Shown here one piece after another: positions 13,654-21,930 of a DNA stretch of 23,312 nucleotides. Position 1 is the first letter of the stretch. Each line of letters begins with the position of its first letter. The notes below the pieces were generated by a model. That model had not been told where the DNA came from, did not search any database, and saw only the letters and a list, made by a program, of their open reading frames with translations. Position numbers and translations under genes: made by a program. Source of the DNA: a virus; the IMG/VR virus record IMGVR_UViG_3300005098_000138, positions 1 to 23,312 of that record, one strand, 5' to 3'.

Positions 13654-14928
13654 ATGGCCGGCTTGTATCCCATCCCCGACGTGCCCTATTCCATGTCGGG
13701 CCTCGGCACCATCCGCGGCCACCTGCGCGACGGCGGTCCCCGCTTCTATCGGCCGGACCCCCGCCTGTTGACCCCCGTCCTCGGCGGCGGCCGCTACCGT
13801 TACCTCTCCGCCTTGCTGGGCCTCGCCGCAGACCTGCCCGACGCGGCGGCACCCTCCGGCGACACGGGCCTTGGTATCTCCGAACCCCCGCAGCCCGTCC
13901 ACATCAATTTGGAGCCTTCAGATATTCTGGTGGAGTTCCCGGATATACCGAGGCCCGTGCAGCGGCTCAACGAGCGGGTGAACGTCTGGAATCCGGGCGG
14001 TCTCGGCAAGCGAGTCCACAACTTCTTCCTGTGGCAAGTGAGGGGCGGCTTGGGTTTCCGAGGCGGTCGCCGTCCCCACCGGTTGCTGAGCCACACGCAC
14101 CTCGACACTCGGGCTGATGCTGCACCGGAGCCTTACGACTTGGTGTATCGGGAGCCGACTAAGAACAAGTGGGACCGGCTGCCGTGCAACCTCGACCCCC
14201 AGGTCAAGGCGGTGCTGGTAGCCGAATCGGACGCCGCCGGCGATGTGACTTCCTTCGACTGGAACGACTTGCGCAACGTCGACCGGTTCATTGAGCAGGT
14301 CGAGGACGAGCTTGCGGGAGCCGTCACGCCGTGCGCTACGGTGCGGTTCTTGTCAAGCGACTTCGCCCGAGTGGTCGTGACCGACAAGGGCAACGATACC
14401 GCCGAGGTCGAAATCGACGGGGAGAACGACAGCGGAGCCACCAGCGGCGGCTTGGGCGCCGGCTGCTTCGTCAGCGGCATCATTCAGGTGAACAACAGCA
14501 GCACGTCGGCCATCACCATCGACAGCACGCACGACTGGACGGGTCGAGTGATTCTGGTGGCAGCCAACGGCATCAGCGGGTCGTTCACGTCCGTCGACGA
14601 CGTACAGTGGAAAGGCAACCGCGCCGCTGGCGTGAGCAGCGACGAGGAATACGTCTTGTATCCGTTCGAGAGTTCGATGGCTCACTTCAACGTCCACAGT
14701 ACGTTCATTGGCCCTAACTTGGGTTCGGGGTCCACACCGACAGTGCTCGCTATTCGGCATACTCGAGCGGACCCCGCGCAGACGAAAGCGCGGTTCTACG
14801 TCGACGGAAACGACGGCGCACTGAAGTTCATATGTACGGCATTCAACAGCACGTTCTGCGTGGCTTTCTGTTTTCGTGCTTCGCCGAGGTATACGTCCAC
14901 GACGGCAACGTTCCCTTCAGGGTCTTGA
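13654..14928 (+). CDS. hypothetical tail or virion surface protein
   Basis: A 424-residue protein. Residues 1-130 are Pro/Gly-rich with a linker that carries two copies of the dispersed 12-mer in inverted orientation (13863 and 13948), read as DTGLG and IPRPVQ. Residues about 250-420 are beta-rich with Asn/Ser/Thr repeats (SGIIQVNNSSTSAITIDSTHDWTGRVILVAANG) and a Cys-rich end (FICTAFNSTFCVAFCF). The pattern would suit a tail fibre or surface protein, but I recognise no motif. A GGGGAGG sequence (13635-13641) lies 12 nt upstream, a long spacing, so its ribosome site is not certain. The last 300 bases are less GC-rich. Its stop is one base before the next ATG. Confidence 0.6.
   Translation: MAGLYPIPDVPYSMSGLGTIRGHLRDGGPRFYRPDPRLLTPVLGGGRYRYLSALLGLAADLPDAAAPSGDTGLGISEPPQPVHINLEPSDILVEFPDIPRPVQRLNERVNVWNPGGLGKRVHNFFLWQVRGGLGFRGGRRPHRLLSHTHLDTRADAAPEPYDLVYREPTKNKWDRLPCNLDPQVKAVLVAESDAAGDVTSFDWNDLRNVDRFIEQVEDELAGAVTPCATVRFLSSDFARVVVTDKGNDTAEVEIDGENDSGATSGGLGAGCFVSGIIQVNNSSTSAITIDSTHDWTGRVILVAANGISGSFTSVDDVQWKGNRAAGVSSDEEYVLYPFESSMAHFNVHSTFIGPNLGSGSTPTVLAIRHTRADPAQTKARFYVDGNDGALKFICTAFNSTFCVAFCFRASPRYTSTTATFPSGS
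13863..13874 (+). repeat. dispersed 12-mer, TTGG form
   Basis: An exact CACGGGCCTTGG, preceded by A and followed by TATCTCC as at 2359. It is in a low-complexity linker and pairs with the opposite copy at 13948-13959. Confidence 0.85.
13948..13959 (-). repeat. dispersed 12-mer, TCGG form
   Basis: The + strand reads CCGAGGCCCGTG; this is the inverted partner of the copy at 13863, 73 bp away. Confidence 0.85.
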
Positions 14929-14929
14929 G

Positions 14930-17155
14930 ATGGCTAGGTTGCTGGAAAAGGTGATGGTGGAGTTTCCGCTGGCGGTGCCGGCGCTCAACCGGCGGGCGCA
15001 CCGCAGCAGGCTCCGGGTCGGCGAGTTGTCGCTGGCGGTGGGGGTCGACGGCCGCCGGCTGGGCGCCCTGCGGAAGTTCCCCGGCTTCACCGAGCTCGAC
15101 TACACCGACACGTTGCCGACCACGCCCAAGTGGTTCCAGTGGGCTCGCGTGCGGAAGGGCACCACCGACTACAACTACACGGGGTTCCTGGTGCTCCACA
15201 ACGACTCCGGTACCTGGAAAATCTCCTTCTACTACTACGACGAGTCGGCGAGCTCGTGGGGCAAGCAGGACCTGAACTTCACGGGCCTTGGTTCCTCTTC
15301 GGTGGTCTCGGCCGACGGCGACGGCAAGTTCCTGTACGTCGCGGTGGAGGGCCAGAAGCCCCGAGTCCTGTACCACGACGGCACCTCGTGGCAGGACAAG
15401 CAGATGGGCTACGCCGACGGCTACGGCCCCGACGGCACCAACCTGAAGGACATGAGCACCTCCGTGGAGAGTACGGGAGGCCAACTGACGGAGGGGCACT
15501 ACCGCATCGGCTACCGGTACTGGGATGACACCCGGAACGTGTACTCGGCGCTCCACACTCAGGACATCGAGATACCGGAGACCGATAGCGACCCCGGTAC
15601 ATACCGGATACAGGTGTCCGAGGGCGGGGCGAGCCCTGCGACGGACGGGTGGACGAAGGTGCTCCTGTACCGTTCGTTGAGTGCTGAGGTGGCGGGTACG
15701 TCGTATGACGCCGGCATCATGTGGCTGGAGAAAATCATCGACTGCACCGACGACTGGAGCGACTACATCGGGGAGCTCAGCGACGCGGCGCTGGTGTACG
15801 ACGAGGCGGCACCGTATGACCCCTGGGTGGACCAGGTGGGCAACCCCGTGAAGTCGGGCGCCCTGGCGGTGTACGAAGGGGTGACGTTCACCGGCTCGGC
15901 GTCCTCTAGTGGCTCGGCCGACTGCCAGCTGTATTTCTCGCCGCTGCATACGCACAGGCCGGAGACGTTCCCGGCGGACAACGTGTACAGGTGGAGTTCG
16001 GAGGACGGCCCCATCCTTCGCTTCGTGAAGGTGGGCGACCTCCTGTACGGGTGGAGCAGGGGCGCCGCGTTCCGCATCGCCAAGCTGGGCGACCAGATGA
16101 CCATCCACCGGATTCACGGGGGTAGGGGCATCGTCGCCCGGAACGCGGTGTCCGCCATCGGGCGGGACATGCTGGTGATGACGGACGCCGGCCTCATGCT
16201 CGTCGACGGGATGCAGGGTGACATGCAGGCGGTGGGCGCCGTGGACCGCATCGTGGCCGACGACTGGGGCTACGACCTGGACGAGGTGCACGTCGTCTCC
16301 GACGCGGTGCTGGGGTGCACCTTCGTCCTGAACGCCGACAGCAGCGTGTACGAGGCGGTGGTCATCTGGCACGTCACCGGGGCCGTCACGCAACTGGCCG
16401 ACATGCGGTTCGTGTGGGCGGCGGAGGGTCCCGACCCCGAGCAACCCAACGGGCCTCGGCGCGCCTTCTTCATGACCCCCGAGGGGCGCATCTTCACGCC
16501 GGATGTGAGTACGTCGTACAACTCGATGTTCGGGTTGAACCCGGCGACCGTGACCGTCAACGGGACGGCGACCGGCGGCTCCTCGAACACCCTAGAGGAC
16601 ACGAGTCAGTCGGGGTGGAGCACCGAGACGTTGAAGGGGGCTATGCTGTATGTTTGGGATGCGGACGGGGACCCCGATGACCCGCCCCAGGCGCTGCCCA
16701 TCACCGGCGTTTCGGGGGACACCATCACGGTGGACGGGACCTTCGACCCCGAGCCGGCGGAGGGCGACCGCTACACGATAGCCCCGGTGCCCTTCAAAGT
16801 CCGCGCGTGGGGTATGAAGCATCCCGACGCCCGGATGGAGGAGATGGGTCGGCGGGTGTCCACGTCGATGGGCATCCTGGCGACCGGGTTCGAGGGCGAC
16901 GCGGACCCGTCCTCCAACGACAACGCCAGGTGGCGGCTGGGGCTGTGCCGGAACTACGAGGACGACCCCGGCGCTACGGCGGACAGCCCCTTCGAGGACG
17001 ACCCTGCGGACCCCAACCGGTACCGGTTCCAGGAGTTGCGGCTGGACGGCGTGTCGCTGGAGCCCTATGTGGAACATGTGGCTGCGGGCACCAATTTCGA
17101 CTTGATTGCCGTGGCCGTCGATGGTACGATAACCTTGAACCGCCAGGTCGGCTGA
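14930..17155 (+). CDS. large tail protein, nozzle/stabilisation-like (P22 gp10 / T7 gp12 class)
   Basis: A 741-residue, beta-rich protein. The start ATG at 14930 follows the previous stop by one base, so the two genes are translationally coupled; a weak site (CAGGGT) precedes it. After an N-terminal strand-rich segment (GELSLAVGVDGRRLGALRKFPGFTEL) come many repeated strands with Asp/Gly turns (SADGDGKFLYVAVEGQKPRVLYHDGTSW, and similar), as in beta-propeller tail nozzle proteins that extend a podovirus portal. The C-terminus contains a further beta domain (VTVNGTATGGSSNTLEDTSQSGW, ITGVSGDTITVDGTF). This resembles the stabilisation or nozzle proteins of short-tailed phages. I am not certain of the exact family; a receptor-binding or baseplate role is an alternative. 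Confidence 0.6.
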   Translation: MARLLEKVMVEFPLAVPALNRRAHRSRLRVGELSLAVGVDGRRLGALRKFPGFTELDYTDTLPTTPKWFQWARVRKGTTDYNYTGFLVLHNDSGTWKISFYYYDESASSWGKQDLNFTGLGSSSVVSADGDGKFLYVAVEGQKPRVLYHDGTSWQDKQMGYADGYGPDGTNLKDMSTSVESTGGQLTEGHYRIGYRYWDDTRNVYSALHTQDIEIPETDSDPGTYRIQVSEGGASPATDGWTKVLLYRSLSAEVAGTSYDAGIMWLEKIIDCTDDWSDYIGELSDAALVYDEAAPYDPWVDQVGNPVKSGALAVYEGVTFTGSASSSGSADCQLYFSPLHTHRPETFPADNVYRWSSEDGPILRFVKVGDLLYGWSRGAAFRIAKLGDQMTIHRIHGGRGIVARNAVSAIGRDMLVMTDAGLMLVDGMQGDMQAVGAVDRIVADDWGYDLDEVHVVSDAVLGCTFVLNADSSVYEAVVIWHVTGAVTQLADMRFVWAAEGPDPEQPNGPRRAFFMTPEGRIFTPDVSTSYNSMFGLNPATVTVNGTATGGSSNTLEDTSQSGWSTETLKGAMLYVWDADGDPDDPPQALPITGVSGDTITVDGTFDPEPAEGDRYTIAPVPFKVRAWGMKHPDARMEEMGRRVSTSMGILATGFEGDADPSSNDNARWRLGLCRNYEDDPGATADSPFEDDPADPNRYRFQELRLDGVSLEPYVEHVAAGTNFDLIAVAVDGTITLNRQVG
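15280..15291 (+). repeat. dispersed 12-mer, TTGG form
   Basis: An exact CACGGGCCTTGG followed by TTCCTCTTC; read as FTGLGSS in the large tail protein. Confidence 0.85.
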
Positions 17156-17179
17156 CGCGCCGATGAGTGGAGTGCCGCT

Positions 17180-18622
17180 ATGCCGTCTACGCTGAATGCC
17201 GCGAGTGCTCTGAAACCTAAACGTCAACCACAGCAGCGGCAACAGTACAAGCCGCTGGACCCCGCCTCCGCGCTGTTGCAACCGACACGGGCCTCGGGCG
17301 TGTACGACCCGCTGTCCGCCGAGGCTGTCGCCCAGGCGTTCGGGCGTGCCACCGGCGGTATCAGGACGACCACCCAGAACGTGCCGCCGAGGACCGTCGA
17401 GGGCACGACCCTGGGCGTTCGGAGCACGACCTACTTTCCAGGGTACACCAGGGTCACGCATGCGAACCCGGTGACGACCCAGGACCGCATCGCCGCCGCT
17501 CTGGCGACGCACCAGGCGCAGATGCAGGCCGCCGCCGAGAACCGCAAGCAGGCCGAGGAAGCCCTTCGCCGGTTGGAGTCCGCCACCGAGGAGGTGCCGG
17601 GTGCCACGCAGTCGGCCGTGGATGCGTCCCGGGCGCGCATGGAGGACTGGGCCACACGGGCCTTGGGTCGTGTCCAGGAGAGTTTCGGGCGCGCTCGGGA
17701 GGCGGGACAGGCGCTGGTTCAGGCAGCCGAGGCCCGTGAGCAGACGCTGGGTGCCCTGGCGGAGCGCCGGCGGACCGAGTTGCTCCAGGAGTATCGGGAC
17801 ACGGCGGCGCTCCAGGCTCAGCAGTTGATTACGGGGGCCAAGTCGGCCTACGCCCGGCGGATGGCCCAGTTGGACGCCGCCATCGCCAGCGGGCAGATTC
17901 AGGGCGGTCCCGAGGTCATCAACAACATGCGGCAGATTATCAGGGAGACCCACGCGGCCTCCCTCGGGAACGTCATCGCCCAGACCTCCATCGCGTACAA
18001 CGAGCGTCGGGCGGAGCTCATGTCCCGTGCCAACGAGGTGGAGCTCTCCCTCAAGCAGGCGTTGGCGACTCAGACGGTGGGGGCCTACGCCACGGCGGCG
18101 GGATTGGAGGCACGACTCGCCGAGGCCAACGCCGCCTTCGAGAGGTATGCCCAGGCGCAGAGGGCGGAGCATGAGGTCGCCATGGCGAGGCTGGAGGCGC
18201 AGGCAGAGCTCTTGCGGTTCCAGGGGGCTACGGCCCAGGCGGACCTGTTGACTTCCCCGGCGATGCAGGCGGTGGCCGCCGACCTCTCCGGCCTCCTCGA
18301 CTCCATCTACGCCATCTACCAGGAGGAGTTGAAGGGTCGGTGGAACGTGGCGGGGCCGGGGCTCATGCAGCGGGCGGTCGGCCTCGGCGGCCCGTCGCAG
18401 CCCGTCGTCACCGGCGCTCGGTCGGGGGGACGGGTGGGCGGTCCCATCTTCGTCGGCGGCGGCGAAATCCGAGGTCGCCGTAGTCGAACACAGACAACTC
18501 AAGGACGGAAGAGCTTGACTTCCTCCGAGCGACAGACGGGACAGGCCGCCTCGCAGATGGCGACCCAGGTAGGCTTGCAGATGGCGGCTCCCGGCATGGC
18601 GCTGCCGCCGCTCGGTCAGTGA
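17180..18622 (+). CDS. coiled-coil protein, probable internal virion or ejection protein
   Basis: A 480-residue protein with GGAG (17169-17172) seven bases before its ATG. The N-terminal 100 residues are Pro/Gln-rich and basic. Residues about 103-345 form a long, nearly uninterrupted Ala/Glu/Gln/Arg-rich helix with heptad-like spacing, typical of coiled coils. The C-terminal 120 residues are Gly-rich and then basic (GGRVGGPIF...GRRSRTQTTQGRKS). In T7 and P22 relatives, similarly placed long helical proteins sit inside the capsid and are ejected with DNA to form a channel. This assignment rests on position and character only. Three copies of the dispersed 12-mer lie in this gene, one of them in its N-terminal linker. 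Confidence 0.6.
   Translation: MPSTLNAASALKPKRQPQQRQQYKPLDPASALLQPTRASGVYDPLSAEAVAQAFGRATGGIRTTTQNVPPRTVEGTTLGVRSTTYFPGYTRVTHANPVTTQDRIAAALATHQAQMQAAAENRKQAEEALRRLESATEEVPGATQSAVDASRARMEDWATRALGRVQESFGRAREAGQALVQAAEAREQTLGALAERRRTELLQEYRDTAALQAQQLITGAKSAYARRMAQLDAAIASGQIQGGPEVINNMRQIIRETHAASLGNVIAQTSIAYNERRAELMSRANEVELSLKQALATQTVGAYATAAGLEARLAEANAAFERYAQAQRAEHEVAMARLEAQAELLRFQGATAQADLLTSPAMQAVAADLSGLLDSIYAIYQEELKGRWNVAGPGLMQRAVGLGGPSQPVVTGARSGGRVGGPIFVGGGEIRGRRSRTQTTQGRKSLTSSERQTGQAASQMATQVGLQMAAPGMALPPLGQ
17286..17297 (+). repeat. dispersed 12-mer, TCGG form
   Basis: An exact CACGGGCCTCGG in the N-terminal linker of the coiled-coil gene, read as TRASG. Confidence 0.8.
17655..17666 (+). repeat. 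dispersed 12-mer, TTGG form
   Basis: An exact CACGGGCCTTGG, read as TRALG; inverted partner of the copy at 17727-17738. Confidence 0.8.
17727..17738 (-). repeat. dispersed 12-mer, TCGG form
   Basis: The + strand reads CCGAGGCCCGTG, 60 bp from its opposite copy at 17655. It is read as AEARE in the coiled coil. Confidence 0.8.
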
Positions 18623-18643
18623 TGATATATCGGAGCGAATAGA

Positions 18644-19222
18644 ATGCCTGCACCACAGACGATTCAGGCGCCGGCGTTGAACCCGGCGGCGATTCAGGGG
18701 CAAGGGGCGATTGGCGCGCCTGGGGCGCCCCAGCGGGTACCCTACGCGCAGCAGTTGGAGGTCCAGCGACAGCGGCTCGCCCTCCAGGGAGATGTCGAGC
18801 AGGAGCGGTTGCGGCTGGCTGAGCGGGCGCAGCGTGCCAGGGAACTCTTCAACAAGGAGCAGATGGAGTTCTATCGGCTCCAGCAGAGGGCCACCGAGGA
18901 GTGGCGGCAGGCGACCCTGGAACTCCAGCGGATGACCGCTGAACTCAGCAGGCGGCGATTCGAGAAGGTGGAGTTGCCGCAGACGGAAGTCGCCCGGCGG
19001 GAGGTGCGCCTGCGGGAGCCAGGTCGGGTTGCAGGAGAAGCAGGTCGGCCTCGCCGAGCAGTTGCAGTCGTTCCAGTTGCGGGCGAAACGGTTGGAGGAG
19101 CTCCGCCAACTGCTGGATGTGGGACGGGTAGCCTCGCTGTTGAACATTCCACTGGTCAAGCAGGCGGCCCTGGGTCGGGTGTTGCCGCAGTTCCGGGAGG
19201 CGGCGTTCAAGGCCACCCGTGA
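18644..19222 (+). CDS. 5' part of a frameshifted coiled-coil gene
   Basis: The frame opens with a ribosome site GGAG (18632-18635) and gives a Pro/Ala-rich start then a strong coiled coil (residues about 35-125: QQLEVQRQRLALQGDVEQERLRLAERAQRA and onward). After residue 125 (about 19018) the same frame turns into a Gly/Val/Pro-rich sequence without helical character and stops at 19222, while the +1 frame carries on the helical sequence. Third-position GC is high in this frame up to about 19018 and in the next frame from 19020 on. The real protein is therefore probably this part joined to the frame ending at 20480, about 611 residues in total, by a +1 frameshift or because of an extra base in the sequence. 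It could be an internal virion or ejection protein like its left neighbour. Confidence 0.55.
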   Translation: MPAPQTIQAPALNPAAIQGQGAIGAPGAPQRVPYAQQLEVQRQRLALQGDVEQERLRLAERAQRARELFNKEQMEFYRLQQRATEEWRQATLELQRMTAELSRRRFEKVELPQTEVARREVRLREPGRVAGEAGRPRRAVAVVPVAGETVGGAPPTAGCGTGSLAVEHSTGQAGGPGSGVAAVPGGGVQGHP

Positions 19223-20480
19223 TTTGCAGGACAGGGCCGCTGCATACCGCTCGCTGGTGACGGCACTGGTGAGCCGGCTGGCACCCCACGTCAGTCAAGG
19301 TAAGCTTTGGCGGCAGGCGAGGGAGCAAGCGGCCAAGGAACTCCCGGACGCCGAACTCCGCAAGCAATGGATGCAGGACGTGAAGCAGTGGCCGGAGGCG
19401 ATGCAGGCCGCCATGACGTTCAAGGAGTACGCCACCGGCGCTCGCATGATGCAGGCCCTGCGCATCTTCGACGACCTCGTACTCGCCGAGATGGACAAGG
19501 CCCCCACCGCCGCCGTCGACCTGTTGTCCTCGGAGCTGCGGGCGGCGACGCAGGCGGGCAAGAAGCCGCAAGCGGCCGTGTTCTCCGCCTTGGCGAAGCT
19601 GTTCGGCGTGAACGGCTTCACTCGGTTGCAGAAGGCGGCGGAGGCACTGGCGGCGCACGGGTTCGGCGGGCCGGATGCGGACCCCCAGCAGCTGGAGGCC
19701 GCTATCTCCGCCTTGTCGAGGGAGGAGCGGGCTGCGCTCCTGAAGGGGGCCGAGATGCTCGCGCCTGTGTGGCGACAAGTGACTGGCGAACTAGCGGTGC
19801 CTCAAGTCGAGCGCGAGCTGCGCCCCGAACTGCGGCAGGTGCGGTGGGAGGACCTCAGCCGAGATGAACTGAAAGCGTTGGCCGAGCAGGAGGGCATCGG
19901 CGGCGGTTGGCACGGTCCCGTCAGCTTGTGGACGAAGGGCGAGCTCATCGAAGGCATCAAGGCCAAGTACGGCTTGGGGAAAGACGACAGGTTGGTGCCT
20001 GAGTCCCTCATCCGCTCGTTGCCTCGGTGGAAGGTGTTGGGCAAGGAGGCGATGGAGCGGACCATCGAGGCGCCGGCAGCGGTTCCGGCCGAGGTCCGGT
20101 TGGCGGGGCCGGAGTTCGTGGTGGCCCAGTTGTTGACGAACCTTCCGAGCCGCCGGGCCAGCGAACTGTTCATGGAAGGGTTGCAAGCGGTGGACCCCTC
20201 CCGCTCCCGGTTGGCGGTGCTCCACACGTTGTCCCGGCTGTCCGACGAACTGAGGTCCAAGGCGACTGCCGGCTACAACCCCGCGCAGTTCTTGTCTCGG
20301 TTGCAACTGCTGGCGACGAAGGCGAGGGTGGCCATAAGCAAGCATCCCTCCTTGCCGGCGGCTCAGTTGTACGACTTGCCGGAGGTTCGGGAATACCTGG
20401 ATTACCTTCGCAGCATCCAGCGGTTGAGTGAGAGGGTCGCCGGCGGCAGTCTGGCCCTGAAACTACCAGAACCCGACTAG
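19029..20480 (+). CDS. 3' part of the frameshifted coiled-coil gene
   Basis: This frame is open from well upstream; the only nearby start is a TTG at 19029, ten bases after GGGAG (19014-19018). Its first residues continue the coiled coil of the upstream frame (QVGLQEKQVGLAEQLQSFQLRAKRLEELRQLL), so it is better read as the second half of one gene. If it were made alone it would have 483 residues. The remainder is helical, with an Ala/Leu-rich helix pattern and segments LLNIPLVKQAALGRVLPQF (residues about 37-55) and a weakly hydrophobic AAMTFKEYATGARMM. No enzyme motif is visible. It ends 11 nt before the next gene and has the usual codon pattern of the operon. Confidence 0.6.
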   Translation: MQEKQVGLAEQLQSFQLRAKRLEELRQLLDVGRVASLLNIPLVKQAALGRVLPQFREAAFKATRDLQDRAAAYRSLVTALVSRLAPHVSQGKLWRQAREQAAKELPDAELRKQWMQDVKQWPEAMQAAMTFKEYATGARMMQALRIFDDLVLAEMDKAPTAAVDLLSSELRAATQAGKKPQAAVFSALAKLFGVNGFTRLQKAAEALAAHGFGGPDADPQQLEAAISALSREERAALLKGAEMLAPVWRQVTGELAVPQVERELRPELRQVRWEDLSRDELKALAEQEGIGGGWHGPVSLWTKGELIEGIKAKYGLGKDDRLVPESLIRSLPRWKVLGKEAMERTIEAPAAVPAEVRLAGPEFVVAQLLTNLPSRRASELFMEGLQAVDPSRSRLAVLHTLSRLSDELRSKATAGYNPAQFLSRLQLLATKARVAISKHPSLPAAQLYDLPEVREYLDYLRSIQRLSERVAGGSLALKLPEPD

Positions 20481-20491
20481 GAGACGACTGA

Positions 20492-20998
20492 ATGTTGGCA
20501 GTAGCTCAGATACTCCCGGTGCTGTACTGGTTGGCCCTGCTCGGCGTCCCCGCGCTGACGACTTGGCTGTCCTCCCGCTCCATGAAGCGGCAATTGAAGG
20601 TGCAGCGAGCGGGACAGGAGAGGGCTCGCCGGGCGGCTTCGATGCTTGCCGGTCGTCGTACCGCCGCTTCGCTGATGGCCGCCGGCATGGAGAAGCAGCG
20701 GGCCAAGGAGGCCCTGCGAGCCGCTGCGTCCGCTCGGCAGAGGGCGGGCTTCGAGGCCCTGGGCGACATCGCCGCCCAGATGGCGATGCTCTCGATTGCG
20801 CAGAACCTGGGGCTCTCGCCCAGTGCCGTACCCGCGCCGCTCCAGGGACAAGAACAGGGGCAGCCGACGCAGGGTGTGCCGAGGCCCGTGTCGCCCACGG
20901 CGGCCTTGATGCAACAGATGCCTCCTGCCGTCGCCAGCGAACCGCTGCTGGTGTTGGAGCAGCAGGGCCTCATCGACTTGGACCAGTTGCCTGTGTAA
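20492..20998 (+). CDS. small protein with N-terminal membrane segment
   Basis: A 168-residue protein with a good ribosome site (AGGAGA, 20479-20484) overlapping the previous stop. Residues 5-26 form one clear hydrophobic helix (VLYWLALLGVPALTTWLSS), followed by a basic stretch (RSMKRQLKVQRAGQERARRAA), which by the positive-inside rule would be cytoplasmic. The rest is Ala/Gln-rich and helical, with a Pro/Gln linker containing a dispersed 12-mer. Options are a membrane-inserting ejection protein, a holin or another lysis accessory; a single membrane helix with a long Ala-rich tail is not typical of the classical holin classes. Confidence 0.6.
   Translation: MLAVAQILPVLYWLALLGVPALTTWLSSRSMKRQLKVQRAGQERARRAASMLAGRRTAASLMAAGMEKQRAKEALRAAASARQRAGFEALGDIAAQMAMLSIAQNLGLSPSAVPAPLQGQEQGQPTQGVPRPVSPTAALMQQMPPAVASEPLLVLEQQGLIDLDQLPV
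20879..20890 (-). repeat. dispersed 12-mer, TCGG form
   Basis: The + strand reads CCGAGGCCCGTG. It lies in the Pro/Gln linker of the membrane-segment gene, read as PRPVS. Confidence 0.85.
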
Positions 20999-21028
20999 GC
21001 GAACGCAAGCGAACCGAGGAAACCGACG

Positions 21029-21898
21029 ATGGCGAACACCGGAACCGGCGTAGGCATACCTCCGACGCGATACCTCCAGCGGTGGCTCCGGGTCCTGGAG
21101 TCCCGATTGGGGCGAGGTGCCGCGCCGATTGACGTGACCCAGGTCCTGTGGCAGATGCTGGTGCCCAGCGGCACGACCTGGCGCGGCCTCTCCGCCGAGA
21201 CGATGCGCCGGGCCGTCGCCGGCAAGTTCTTGTCGGAGCTTCAGCGGTCGGGCCTCGGCCGAAACTACGGCTCCATCATGCAGCGGTTGGCGCAGGCGCT
21301 GTTGGAGGGGGGCAATACCGCGACCATCGCCCAGTCGGTGTTCGGCAGACCCTACGAAGAGTTGCCCCCCGTCACCCAGGCTGTGTTGCACCGGGTCGCC
21401 TCCTACGCCAAGCGGGGCGGTCGTCGGGTGGCGACTCCGGGGGGTGTGCCTCCGAACGTCGCCGGCATGAAGGAGCAGATTCGCCCGACCAAACCGAGCA
21501 AGGGCGGTCCCATCGTCCTGGCCGGCCCCCAAGCGGAGGAGCGGTTCGCTAAGTTCCTGCGTAAGCCGGAGACCTGGTTCGAGAAGATGACCGGCGGCAG
21601 GACGCCCAAGGGCAAGTTCGTCCGCTTCGGGTTGAAGTGGGCGGGGCCTGTGGTCGGCATGTTCCTCTTGAATTGGCTCCTGAACAAGATGCTCATCGAA
21701 CCGGTGCAGGAGCAAGCGCAAGCGGAGCAGGCCGCCTTCGCCGCCGAGCAGCCCTTGTTGGAGGCCCAGGCGCAGCAGGGCACGTCGCTGGGGCTGGCGA
21801 CCGAGGCCCAATTGCCGTCGCTCCAGCAGGCGTCGCAGTTGGCGCTCCAGTTGGCGATGCAGTCTGGCGCCACGCCCGCCGACATGGGTTGGCGTTGA
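21029..21898 (+). CDS. hypothetical protein with internal membrane segment
   Basis: A 289-residue protein preceded by GAGGA (21016-21020). The N-terminal 130 residues are helical with Arg-rich patches (RYLQRWLRVLESRLGRG). Residues about 130-200 are basic and Pro/Gly-rich. A hydrophobic helix at about 205-224 (WAGPVVGMFLLNWLLNKML) is probably transmembrane and is followed by a Gln/Ala-rich, amphipathic tail. It fits the group of coiled-coil and membrane-segment proteins here, which may enter or cross the host membrane during infection; this is inference. Confidence 0.58.
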   Translation: MANTGTGVGIPPTRYLQRWLRVLESRLGRGAAPIDVTQVLWQMLVPSGTTWRGLSAETMRRAVAGKFLSELQRSGLGRNYGSIMQRLAQALLEGGNTATIAQSVFGRPYEELPPVTQAVLHRVASYAKRGGRRVATPGGVPPNVAGMKEQIRPTKPSKGGPIVLAGPQAEERFAKFLRKPETWFEKMTGGRTPKGKFVRFGLKWAGPVVGMFLLNWLLNKMLIEPVQEQAQAEQAAFAAEQPLLEAQAQQGTSLGLATEAQLPSLQQASQLALQLAMQSGATPADMGWR

Positions 21899-21930
21899 GC
21901 AAGCAGAGCACGAAAGCAGGGTAGGACAGG

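Noticed and set aside
16592-19216. Minus-strand open frame of 874 codons
   Set aside because: Antisense to well-supported + strand genes; repetitive Arg/Leu/Gly composition and no start signal.
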